This document shows positions 1 to 11,005 of a stretch of 64,000 nt of DNA, piece after piece. Source of the DNA: Otatea glauca (taxonomy: Eukaryota > Streptophyta > Magnoliopsida > Poales > Poaceae); the NCBI GenBank assembly GCA_036346275.1, contig CM070730.1:2914309-2978308 (forward strand), read 5' to 3'. The notes under the pieces were generated by a model, which was not told the DNA's origin, did not search any database, and saw only the letters and a list, made by a program, of their open reading frames with translations. A program made the translations under genes and the position numbers. Position 1 is the stretch's first letter, and each line of letters begins with the position of its first letter.

Positions 1-79
1 GACTGTCAAATTTAGTTTTTTAATTTTGAGTAAATGTGAAGGCACTGTAGCCTTTGGTAACTGCTATGATGCTTTACAG

Positions 80-899
80 GTCGTTATTCTACAAGATTTC
101 AAATGGTACGACTTTCTTCTTAAGCTACATAGGCTGTATGGAGGCACAATTCTATCAGTGAATGGCGTGTCATCAATAAGGTAAAAACAACCTTCAGTGT
201 TATTGTTAAGGCTCTTTCATTTGAGGATGGAAGTATAAGTAGAAAACTGCATAAAATTATTCTGCGGACCTGAATGATGTGACTTTCGTTACTTGTAAAA
301 GTTTTACCTGCATGGAAGACACAAAGAGACTGCAGAAAGCAGTTTCTTGAACTGGCCTCTTGCTAGTGAACCTCAATGTGGAAAGTTCTACTTGTTCTAG
401 AAATGCTAATGAGTCAAGGGTTATAATGCTGATTTTCAGTGGTCTGAACTTGTTGCACCTAAATTTATTTGCTAGCTATAACGTAAGGTCAAATATCCCG
501 AATCCCGATAGATCTTTGTTTATGTCGATAAAACTACTATTTATTAATTATCATCCTTGATTAGTAGTACTTGCTAGGATATCTGATGGAGGTCCAAATT
601 GTTTATGACAGGTCCGTTGCTTTCCTTATGAACTGCATTTGATTAGTTTTCAAAACACTGTCGTCATGGTTCTGAAGCCTTCCCAAAACAACAACCAGTA
701 TAATTGGGCTGTTTAATTTATAATTCATTGGTAGCTATCTTCATCTAACCAACCATGTTGCTATTGCAGAGTTCAATCAATCGAAGTAGTAGAGGTGGTG
801 ACTAATGGTGACATCTTTGTGCAATCCGATGGGGAGCATTTCGGTTTTCTTCCAACCAAATTTTCAGTTCTTCCTGGTGCAGTTGATTTCTTCTGCTAG
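80..899 (+). CDS. LCBK2: Sphingoid long-chain base kinase 2-like, C-terminal part (partial gene)
   Basis: Two terminal exons are visible, 80-180 and 770-899 (TAG stop at 897-899). Bases 1-79 are the tail of an intron, and the rest of the gene is off the left edge. The acceptors are TTTACAG and TTGCAG, the donor is AAG/GTAAAA, and phase 2 joins to phase 2. The 76 visible residues include VVILQDFKWYDFLLKLHRLY and end with SDGEHFGFLPTKFSVLPGA. The DGE-x-G-x-LP-x-F-x-VLPGA ending is typical of the C-terminal beta domain of the diacylglycerol/sphingosine kinase superfamily. From memory the closest plant family is sphingoid long-chain bases kinase 2, which phosphorylates sphingoid bases in an organelle. 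The catalytic GGDGT motif is not in the window, so the exact substrate is inferred. Another DAGK-domain kinase is the main alternative. Confidence 0.7.
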
Positions 900-1605
900 A
901 TCACTATGCTCTTTCTTCCTGTTGTACTGACAGAAGATGCATGATTCGTGGTCAATTAACCGTGTACCTGGAATAGCTCATAAAGGTTTAAATTGGTTAT
1001 ACTATTTTGAAATGATAAGGTAATCGAGCTGCTCCATTCATCTTCTGGCAGTACATGAGACTGGTTCCGCTGTGCTGTAGCACCAAACATGTAATTACTC
1101 TACTTAATATGCAGCATACAGTGGTGAAGTCATTGCTGTTCATAGACTAGCCGTAAAATTTGATGGTGGCATGTGTACGGGTGTACTAAACTGTTGGAAT
1201 TATACTGCCTTGTGCAGACGGTTTCCTGGGCTGAACTGGAACTAGCCGTAAAATTTGGTGGTGGTGGCATGTGTACGGGTGTACTAAACTGTTTGAATTA
1301 TACTGCCTTGTGCAGACGGTTTCCTGGGCTGAGCTGGCATCAATGTAAATTTCACAATGACTTTTAGGCTTGTACCATGTGTAATAATACTGTTGCCTGT
1401 TGTTCAACAACAGGAAGGGCATGATTACTTGTAGTTTCAGTATCAAGTTAATGCATTCCCAACTTCCAAAGTATAATATCGTGTTACCAACTTAAACACA
1501 TTGTACGGAGCAGTGTCACATAAATCACATCTTTTGTTCTGCTTCCTTGGTAAGTTGGTATAGCAGGTATATCCTGTGACTTTCTGCCTTTTGTTTACTA
1601 AAATA
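900..1605 (+). other. 3' UTR and downstream flank of the kinase gene
   Basis: No coding frame is convincing here. The first part is probably the 3' untranslated region of the upstream gene, because it follows the stop directly. It contains the 95-bp tandem duplication listed separately. Confidence 0.4.
1146..1337 (+). repeat. 95-bp tandem duplication
   Basis: Copy 1 (1146-1240) and copy 2 (1241-1337) both begin ACTAGCCGTAAAATTTG and both contain ATGTGTACGGGTGTACTAAA and GACGGTTTCCTGGGCTGA. They differ by small indels, including an extra GGT trinucleotide and an extra T in copy 2. The low divergence points to a recent duplication. Confidence 0.9.
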
Positions 1606-1607
1606 TA

Positions 1608-1864
1608 CTATCCCATCCTGTCACAAATAGTTGTTTTGGACATAGATACAATCAAACTTTTGAAACTTTGATTGTCAACATCTTTTTAAATAATTAAATT
1701 GGATACATGAAAATCATATGTTTAGATTTGTCTCGAAAAATACTTTCATAATATTATAATTTTATTGGGTTTTATAAATATATTACAATAAAAATTAGTG
1801 GTCAAAGTTGTATTTTGGAGACCGTGTCAATGTCCAAACAATAACTATTTGTCACTGGAGGGAG
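1608..1864. mobile_element. Stowaway-type MITE
   Basis: The ends are inverted repeats: left CTATCCCATCCTGTCACAAA, and right (reverse complement) CTCCCTCCAGTGACAAATAG. The element is flanked by TA dinucleotides, the Stowaway/Tc1-mariner target duplication. The interior is AT-rich and non-coding. A related copy in the other orientation lies at 57397-57688. Confidence 0.75.
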
Positions 1865-2289
1865 TATACAAGCAAATCTACTCCATTTGAATGCCGAACT
1901 TGTGATTTTGATTCCAAAGCACTTATCTAAAGGTTTAATTTTCTGTTTCAAAAAACCTAAAGGTTTATTTTCTTCGTCTCTGAACCTGGGCAGAACTCTT
2001 GTTTGTTGTGAAGTGATTCTCAAGCAGAATCTTTGCTGTTTGTTCCTTTCATACGTAAGGAATAATGTCTGTTGCTTGAAAATTGAAGTACCCATTGATC
2101 AAAAAATGCCCCGCCTCCTGATGCCATGGCAGCAAACTTTAAGCTCCTTTAACCTTGTTTATGATTGGACTTTATTCTCATTATCTCATATGCTTTCCGA
2201 TCGCTTGACCATAAGGACGTCTGACATTCTGGTAACTTGGACTCTTGGACTAAGTACAGCAGCTTTGGTTTTGAATGGAGAGAGAGAGT

Positions 2290-3741
2290 GTGCAAGGATT
2301 CAAATTTCGTTTTCGATAAAATATCGCTCCAGACCGGAATCTGAAATTTCGCCGAAATTCGGATATTTCGGACAAATCTCGTTCGAAATTCAAAAACAAA
2401 AAATTCAAATCCGGTTTGTTTTCTATAGAGAAAAACGAAATTTTGCCGAAAAAACCCGAAATTTCGGGCGAAATACCCGAAATTTTGGCATTTTTGCAAT
2501 GGCCGAAAAGTGGGTCAAACGATATATAAAATTTTTTAATTTTTTTTGGAGAGTCCTGACACATAGCTGATATTTCCATAAAAATTTCAGATAATTCTGA
2601 AGTCTGTGGAATTTTTAAAAATTCAAATATTGCTACTGTCCTGATAAAACACTGACCAGCAATTTTGAACCGAATGCAAAATAGTTCAAACCACGTTATA
2701 AACATTTGAATTTTTTTGCATGGTTATGATGTATATCTAACGCTCTCGTAAAATTTTCAGATGATGATCAAACTGTATGAATTTTTAAAAATTTGAACAG
2801 TACTACTGCCATGTTAAAAGGCTTACCCGCAAACTTGAACAAAATGAAAAATTATCTAAACCATGTTAAAATTTTTGAATTTTTTGTGGATGGTCTTGAT
2901 GTAACATTATTGTTTATTTAAAAATTTTAGATGATGATAATTCTCAAATAATATTTAAAAATTCAGACATTGCTATGTCCACATAAAAGCTTGATGATCA
3001 ATACATATATTTGATTTAGCACTAAAAAAAAGTTTAAAATTTTGAAAATTTTACAGAAGGGTGATAAGGAAGTTCTTAATATCTCATAAAATTTTGAATC
3101 ATGATCACACTCCAGTGAATTTATAAAATTCTTACGAGGCACAATACCATTTATGTTCTTTTCTTTTTTATTTTTGAAATATAATATAACAAACGAAGTT
3201 CAATGCTTACATAGATTTGATTGACCAAACAAAAAAAATTAATTTTTTTGAAAATTTTATATAATGGTACTAAGGCAATAATTAATCTCTCAAAAAAAAT
3301 TTAGATCATAATCACAATCAGGAAAATTTATAAAATTCTGACAATGTAACTGTCCCAATTATGTTCATTCTGTTTTTGATTTTTTAAGGATAACAAATTA
3401 AGTGAAATTATTTTTAAATTTTTTATGTATGATCCTAAGATACTAAAGATAGTACCATAAAATTTTCAGCTCATTATCATGCTTGTAAAATTTTTATACA
3501 AATCTGACAGCGTTTCTACCAAAATTTTAAAATGTCTCAAAAATTCGGTTTTTCAACAAATTTTCATAAGAGATGACTTTCCTAAGAGTTATTGGACGAA
3601 ATCCGGCCAAAAACATGAAATTTCGCCGGGGAAAAAACGAAAAATCGGGTTACTATAGTAATTTCAATTTTTTAATTTTTTTTATCCAACCGATAGTTTA
3701 GATTTTGGGGTGATCCAAAATTCGACGAGATTTGAAACACT
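2290..3741. repeat. AT-rich repeat block with ~170-bp degenerate tandem units and imperfect inverted ends
   Basis: The left edge (GGATTCAAATTTCGTTTTCG) and the right edge read on the other strand (GTTTCAAATCTCGTCGAATT) are imperfect inverted matches. GAAATTTCGCCG motifs occur near both ends. Inside, a box like AAATTTTCAGATGATGATCA recurs near 2582, 2752, 2921, 3089, 3298 and 3459, spaced about 160-210 bp. No coding frame is credible. It is probably a non-autonomous transposon or satellite-like sequence of unknown class. Confidence 0.55.
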
Positions 3742-6648
3742 GAGTGTGTGTCCCATTGTCGCTGCCTGCCGAGGGGAAACTATGGTAGAAATTGGGAAAG
3801 CTTGTTCACGAGCATAATCCTGTCTGTGCCTAGAATAGTAAGAATGTAACAGGCACCGTATCTTTATTTTCTCTCTCTCTCGTCTCTCGTCGTGTGATGC
3901 GGCAGCAAGTAAAGTTGTTCTCTCCATATCTGCTTTGGTTTCTCCTCTTTCCTTGTATATTTCTCCTCTTTTCCAGTCCAAACAAGTCTTTGGTCCGACT
4001 AAAACGTTCCAACGGAGGATAGGAGAAAGAGACATTTTTAATGAGAGAGCGAATTGATCATTTGTCTTGTTTTAGTCGGTGCAATTGATCATTTGTTCTG
4101 CTCGTCTCACTGATATGTAGCCTCAGAGTCCGCATGTGAGTGAAACGTCACGGGACAAATGATCAATGACACAAGTAAATTAGGGCAAATTATCAATTAT
4201 TCCTCACTGAGGTTGTGCTCTCAAATAGTAATGTGCCAACAGAAGAGCGAAGAACACTAGCGTGAGGAACAATTTTTGGTCGCTGAAAATTGAAATAATC
4301 TGTATCGGGGTGAGGCTGCAACCATGCCATTATTCGACGATCGACGCAGTGCAGCGTGCGGGCGAGCGCGTCTCGCGGTTTCGCCCGGCTTTGGCGAATG
4401 GCGATCTACTCCTCAAAAAGCCGTCTAATCCCTTGCTTGTGCTGCTGTGCATGCATTTCGTGGCTGCCGCACCGCCAAATCAACCGAACGCGCCGTGCCG
4501 AGCGCGGGCGTAACGCGTAGCCCGCCGCCAGCGAGCGACCGTGTCCGGCCGACCTGTGGGTGCTTTCCTTGTTTCTTTGTATGCTAACGGCGAGGTGACT
4601 CGTCCGTCGTTGCCTGCCATGGGATGCAGAGCAATTTACGCTAGCTCGTGGATGAATGAATGGCTTGAAAACGTCCGATGGCGGTGACGAAAAGGCTTCT
4701 GTCGCTACTACAGCCAGAGCAGAGCAGGGTAGAGCACGGTTGGTTGGAGTTGTAAGAAAGGCGTTGGATTACCGAATTTTTTCTTTTGATTGTTGCATAA
4801 ATATTAAATCATGAATAAATGTTAGATAATGATTACTTACCCCTTCGTTTGCTTCAAGATTTATGCAACTTGTATTGAGAGAAAAAACATTGAAGCACTG
4901 CTCCGAGCAAGACCGGACGTGTGATTAGGATGTAGTAATCATGGAGTACATAGGGCTGCTACCTCTACCTGCATATATACAGTAAACACAGTGTTTCAGA
5001 TCTTTCGTGTACCCTTTTTTTTTGTTCTTAGTTTGAATGCAGTGATTATTGTGTGAACGGCAAATCGAGCCTTAACTTGCGTATGGCTTAAGCAATTCAT
5101 CGGTATCAATCAATCAGATAACACTTAACAAGCCAGTAATGCTTTTACAGAAATAACCCTTATAGATTTTTTTTTGCAGAAATAGCCTCTGTCCGACGCA
5201 TTTCGTACACGAGGAGTGCAGAAATAGCTACGGAATAACACGTGGCGCATTCTACAGCAACAGTACGCATGAATTCAAATTACTGTAGAATAGAGACGCG
5301 GGAAATCGTCGACGTGGAATCCAGCGGTAGCATTCTCGGAGGCGGCGCCAATTGCCAAACCCCTGCAGAGGGAGAGAGATTGGGAGATAATTTCTGCATG
5401 CAAACACAGGAGTAAGAATACAACAGTGCGAGGCCAAAATTCCGAAGCCTCTTGCTGTCGAGGGGAAAATGAGCTACTGGTCCTGTCCAGTCCACCACAT
5501 TCCGTTAGTGCTGTGCCGCGGTTGGAGATGAACGCGGGTGTTTGGCTGATCGGCGTACGCGGCCATTTCACCCCGGGCGGCCGGTCGCCGTGCCGCCGAG
5601 CTGTCATATATGGAGCTATCTGACAGCCCATGCAGATCTTGGAAGCACACGTCACCTGACCCCTCCGCAAAATCCAAATCACAGGGGACCTGGCAAGCAG
5701 CGAGAGAAAGAAAGTGTTGGTGGTCCTGGTACAAGGAGGAGGAGGAGAACCATCAAGGCGGGCGATCGATATTATCTTCTTACGCATGATTGTTTCTGAA
5801 GTACACTTTTTGTCATTTTGAGATATTTCAGAGTTGCCTCTTCACGTTGTTTGTGGAAGCACCTCTCTCAACCTAATTCGTGGAGTTTATTTCTAGTTCA
5901 AGGTTGGGGATTATTGTTATTTATCATTATCATGATTATGTACGCTAGGTATAACACGGGTAATGAACCATGATTTTGTTATAGTAGTTGTTGCATTGCT
6001 CTTACTCGGCTTGTACATCTTTTCAATGAAATTAATGGATGTCTAAAAAAATAGTCGTAACAAATTTAAAGCGTATATATTCTGCGCAAAAAATTTGCCA
6101 CATTTTGGCAAAGTAATTTTGGGCTCAAACCAGAAACCACTAACAAACACACCTTCTATTTTCATAGATCAACAACTAAAAAGCAGACTCTTGGTTTGCA
6201 GAAGTAAAAGTTTTGACAACTACGAAAATATTACAAGGTGTTGTACGAGAGCCGCCCTTCAACACAAGTTGAAACATATAAACGGGTAAATCCATAAAAA
6301 GAAATGGAAGGAAAGCTTTTGAAAAGATTAAAAAACTTCAGTACCTCCGTACCCACTTCCCTCTCATCTCACAGTCACTGCGTCCACATGACATCCGACC
6401 CCACCTGTCATATAGGAGATCTCCAATAAAGCAACCAAAGATAACCAACCAGTAACCACACTTACCCCACATCCTACAAAAACACTACGCGCATCCATCA
6501 AAACGCTCCCCACTCTCCACCTCTGTCTATCGGTCTCTCTCTTCGACATCAAGGCTTGAAGTCGCATCGCATGCATGATGCATATGTAAGCACCAAAGAA
6601 TCCAAAGCGAAAGAAAGACGGGACTCTATTTCGTCAGCTTCCGTGGCG
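3742..6648 (+). other. Intergenic region, promoter side and 5' leader of the receptor-like kinase
   Basis: No supported gene was found. The stretch 4330-4560 is GC-rich but has no family-like frame. A CT-rich leader (about 6490-6548) sits just before the kinase start and probably includes its 5' UTR. An in-frame ATG at 6571 lies upstream of the preferred start, in weaker context. The repeated GATCATTTGT words at 4058-4175 are unexplained. Confidence 0.4.
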
Positions 6649-9600
6649 ATGGCGGCACAGAGGAGGCTGCTGGACGAGGCGCCGCCGCGGCAGCAGCGCT
6701 CGTCGCGGCACCAGCAGGGCACGACGCCGTCGGTGTGGAGCGCGGGGTACCTCAACGCGTGGCTGTCGCAGCGCACGGCGGTGTTCGGGCTCCGCCTCTG
6801 GGTGCTCATCGGCATCGCCATCGGCGCCGCCATCGTGCTCGTGCTAGTCCTTCTTTTCCTCTGCCTCTCCCGCCGCCGCCGCCGGCGTGACGACCTAGCG
6901 GCCAACCTCTACCCCGCCGACGGGAAGCTTCTCAAGCAGCACCTGCAGCAGCCCACGCCGCCCAAGGACATCCAAGAAATCGTTCGCCGGCAACAGCAGC
7001 AGATGGCACCGCCTCCGGCGGCTCAACCCGCGGTGCAGCTGGCCAAAACAGAGATGCCACCTCAGACGCAGCCGCCGGTGGTAGCGGCGGGATCCACGCG
7101 TTCGACGGCGGCCAGCGGCATGTCGGCCACGACGAGCGGCGGGAGCGAGCGGGACGGGGCCACGCCGAGAAGCACCGGGAGCGCCGCGGCGGGGCCGGAG
7201 GTGTCGCACCTCGGGTGGGGCCATTGTTTCACCCTCCGGGGGCTCGAGGAGGCGACGGACGGACTCGCCGAGGAGAATGTGATCGGGGAGGGCGGCTACG
7301 GGATTGTTTACAGGGGCACGTTGCAGGATTCCACCATGATTGCCGTCAAGAACCTGCTCAATAATAGGTAATCTTGTGTCTTCATCTGTGAAAAGTTCCT
7401 GCCTTTTTTTGCTCGTTTGAGCTGTTTGCCTGTTCGATTTGAAGGATTGCCTAGGAAGTCTCCAACCTTTTCATTCTTGTGAATTCAATTTTTTCCTTAG
7501 GCGTGTGGTTGAAGTGAATTTCGTTCTTCTATTCCAAATTTATGATGGGTTCGAGTTTCTGAGATTTGGTTTCTCTTGTTGCTTGATTGGATTTTAGAAA
7601 AAAAAATGCTTTTTTTTTCTTCATTGTCTGAAATGCATGGTTGGATGAGATAGTGTATGATAAAGTCTAGTGAATAAAAATTGTGCAAGTTTGTTGGGTT
7701 AGGGGGTGAATTGACTTCGATTGTGGATTTCCAATTGAAGAAATATTCTTCCTTTACCGTGTTTTTTATTCAGATTTTGGGCTTAGAGGTGCAATTTGTT
7801 TCAGATTATTCATGAAACAGTATTTTTCTGATGAACGGTTGGTTTGTGGTTGTGGGGCTCAAGAAGTTTCAAATTGCTGTAACCATTTACTCTCTTTCTG
7901 TGCGCCCATCGCCATTCGATTCTTCTCGACATCTGTGACGCAATTTAACGAGCACATCTTTCTAGGACTGGATTGCTCTGCCTCATGTCATTTTATTCTG
8001 CTTGCTGATAGTAAAAATTATTCTTTTTTTTTTCTGCTTTACCAGGGGCCAGGCTGAGAAGGAATTCACGGTGGAGGTCGAAGCGATCGGCCGTGTTCGG
8101 CACAAGAATCTCGTTAGGTTGCTCGGCTACTGCGTGGAGGGTACTTATAGGTAAAATGCAAATCTCTTCATCAGTTGGTTCATTAGTTTCCAAAGTTATC
8201 TTCTCAAGTTTGTTCTAATTAATGGTTGCACAGGATGCTTGTATATGAGTATGTAGACAACGGTAATCTTGATCAGTGGCTTCATGGTGATGTTGGTGAA
8301 GTGAGCCCACTGACCTGGGATATCAGGATGAACATAATTCTTGGAACTGCTAAAGGGTAATGCTTCTTCACTGTTACATACTGTGTGGTTTGCGTAGTGC
8401 TATTTCTTTGTACTATGATTCTGATCATGAATTAATAGTTTAGCATCAACTGTACGCTGGTTACTGTGCTTAATGAAATCAAGAAGATCATGGGCAAATA
8501 TAGGCCATAACCGTTCTGATTTTAGAAGACAGGCGCTAGCTGGCATGATTAGGACTGTTTTGTTATGAGATGTGCGTGTTGGTTATGATAATGGGGCCTA
8601 ATTCTGGTGAGATTGGCTGTCAAAGGAATTCAGGTGCTTCATTCACAAGTTTGTTAGGGCCTATTCCTTGGCATGCACTTATTCCCTTCTAAGAAGTTAG
8701 AGAAAGAGACAGTTGACTGTAACCTATGTTTAGCAGATATGTAAAAAACATTCGTTTTAAGTATGTACATCACGAGACATCATTTGAACCAGTTTCTGAA
8801 AAATAATTCGAATTTCCCATCCATTTAAATAGGAAAAAAAAGTGTGCAAATTCTTTCCTGTTGCCAGCTTGCTTTATTTTAATTAAAGCACCCGGTTTGA
8901 GATTGTTGTGATTCGCTTCCTAGCAATGTTACTGTTTGTAAAAAAATTACCTTGAATATGTTTATAGATTAGAACATTGCGATTCTGTTTACCAGTCAAA
9001 ATCTAAACTCAAGCATCATGTGCATTAGCAAACACTCTAGCTATTATATTCTTTGGCTGGAAGCAATATTTTTAGTGGTTTGCTTAAACAAGCTCAACTG
9101 TTCTTTTAAAAGATGGATATGATAATGAAATATCTGAACAATGACACCCAACCTCTGCCTCCCAGGCTGGCCTATCTTCATGAGGGGCTGGAACCGAAAG
9201 TCGTCCACCGCGACATCAAATCTAGCAATATTCTTCTTGACCAGCAATGGAATGCTAAAGTATCAGACTTTGGGCTTGCAAAGCTATTGTGCTCAGAGAG
9301 AAGTTATGTTACTACCCGTGTTATGGGAACTTTCGGGTTAGTGTTTACAGTCCTTTCGTACACAATGCTGCTCAATCTACTGTACGTGAGGTTAGATCTT
9401 GTCATGAGTCATGACTGAACCATTGGTTATGTTGCAGCTATGTGGCACCTGAATACGCCAGCACCGGAATGTTAAATGAGAGGAGCGATGTTTATAGCTT
9501 TGGTGTACTTATAATGGAGATTGTAACTGGTAGATCTCCTGTAGATTACACTAGGGCACCTGGAGAGGTTAGCATTTTTGCCATTTTTTTAATAATTACC

Positions 9601-10062
9601 TTTTCAGAACTGTGGAGTTCTGGCGAAGCTAAATTCTTCCACGGCAATGCATCTTTTTTTTTCAGGTGAACTTGGTTGAATGGCTCAAGACTATGGTTGC
9701 CGAGAGGAAAGCAGATCAGGTAGTGGACCCCAAGCTGGCTGAGAAGCCTTCCTCCAAAGCACTGAAGCGGGCGCTCCTCGTCGCCCTCCGCTGCGTTGAT
9801 CCTGATGGCCATAAGAGGCCTAAAATGGGGCATGTAATTCACATGTTCGAAATGGATGACCTACTATTCCGGGATGTATGTCCTACTCTCATAACCATTC
9901 TGCCGTCTTCCATCCACTTAACACTAGTAATCACATTGCCAATTGCAATGATACATACAGGATAAGAAGGTCGGAAGGGATGTACCTCCTCACACATCAG
10001 ACAGATACAGCTCAAAGGAGGATGGGAGCTTCAGCAAGCGTGAGAACCAACGGTATAGATGA
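6649..10062 (+). CDS. Membrane-anchored receptor-like serine/threonine kinase, At1g01540/At4g01330 type (RLCK-V-like)
   Basis: Seven exons: 6649-7367, 8046-8150, 8234-8356, 9166-9336, 9438-9567, 9666-9875 and 9961-10062 (TGA), giving 519 aa. All introns are GT-AG and every junction keeps frame. After a short N-terminus comes one membrane helix (about residues 50-74) followed by an arginine cluster, so the kinase faces the cytoplasm. A Gln/Pro/Ser-rich linker leads to the kinase domain: glycine loop GEGGYG (~213), lysine in IAVK (~234), catalytic HRDIKSSN (330-337), DFG (350-352) and APE (376-378). All key residues are present, so it should be an active kinase. There is no extracellular ligand-binding domain. 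The start at 6649 has a strong context (G at -3 and +4). The ligand and pathway are unknown. Confidence 0.93.
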
Positions 10063-10307
10063 TGAACAACGAGATACTACACCGGAATATGAGTTTGCAT
10101 GGATTGCCATTAGAGATTGCCGATATTAACCGTGATTTGCTTACATTCTTTCCCCCCTCACTGGATCTCATAACCAACTCTCCTTGCTCTTTGATTGTAT
10201 TATATATGCGAGCATCATTCTATGACACTTTATACTTAAACTACATAAACACAAGTGTAGGGTGGTGTACTGACTAACATGCCCCAGCTAATAGTTAATA
10301 TTTTAAT

Positions 10308-10873
10308 GGGAGTAAATTTCACAAAACTACAGAGTTTTTATACAAACTATCACAAACTATATTTGTAGCTTCTATTTCACATGACATAAGATTTTAAGAG
10401 AACTTGTATCACAAAACTATAGATTTTAGGATTAATTGTTTCTTTTAACAGGTCTGACAGTATAGACCTACATGACAGTCTCATATGCCCCTATTTTCCT
10501 TTTCACTCGATGCCACATCGGTGCCACATGAGCTTAGTTGCCCCTTGCTCCCCTATGACGTTTCTTTGCCTACGTTTTAGCGCCTAAAGGAAGCTTTGCC
10601 ACGTAGGCAAAGACACGTTACAAGGAAGCAAGGGATAGCAAAGCCCTTGTGGCAATTGACATGGCGCCGAGTGAAACAGGAAAGGGGGCATATTGAGGCT
10701 ACCGTGTGCGTCTACACGGTTAGATCCGTTATAAGAAACGATTAATTCTAAAAACTATAGTTTTGTGATACAAGTCCTACTAAAATCTATAGTTTTGTGA
10801 AATATGAGTTAAAATTTGTAGTTTTCTGATAGCTTGTACATATACGTGTAGTCTTGTGAAATTCATTCTTGAG
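10308..10873. mobile_element. 566-bp near-perfect palindrome (foldback/MITE-like element)
   Basis: The whole segment is two inverted arms of about 280 bp meeting near 10590. Matching pairs include AAATTTCACAAAACTACA (left) with the reverse complement of the 10850-10868 region, ATAGATTTTAGGATTAATTG with the 10735-10755 region, and CCTTTTCACTCGATGCCAC with the 10660-10680 region. There is no coding frame. It lies about 250 bp after the kinase stop. If transcribed, it would form a long hairpin. Confidence 0.8.
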
Positions 10874-11005
10874 TAGTGCTTCTATCCATCACCCCCAATA
10901 CAAGTTGCACAAATCTTAAAACAAGTGAAGAGGTAAGTATTCATCACCTACTCTTAATTCATGTTTTAATATTTGTGCAATTTTTTAAAAATAATGCATA
11001 TAAGC
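10874..11005 (+). repeat. Dispersed repeat, copy 1 of 3
   Basis: This sequence (GAGTAGTGCTTC ... CCAATACAAGTTGCACAAAT ... GTTTTAATATTTGTGCAA) aligns with 58724-58875 and more weakly with 56175-56275. The family is not recognised. All three copies are AT-rich and non-coding, and all are in the same orientation. Confidence 0.55.

Noticed and set aside
5275..5787. 170-codon minus-strand frame
   Set aside because: Competing frames overlap on both strands, with no motif and a broken composition.
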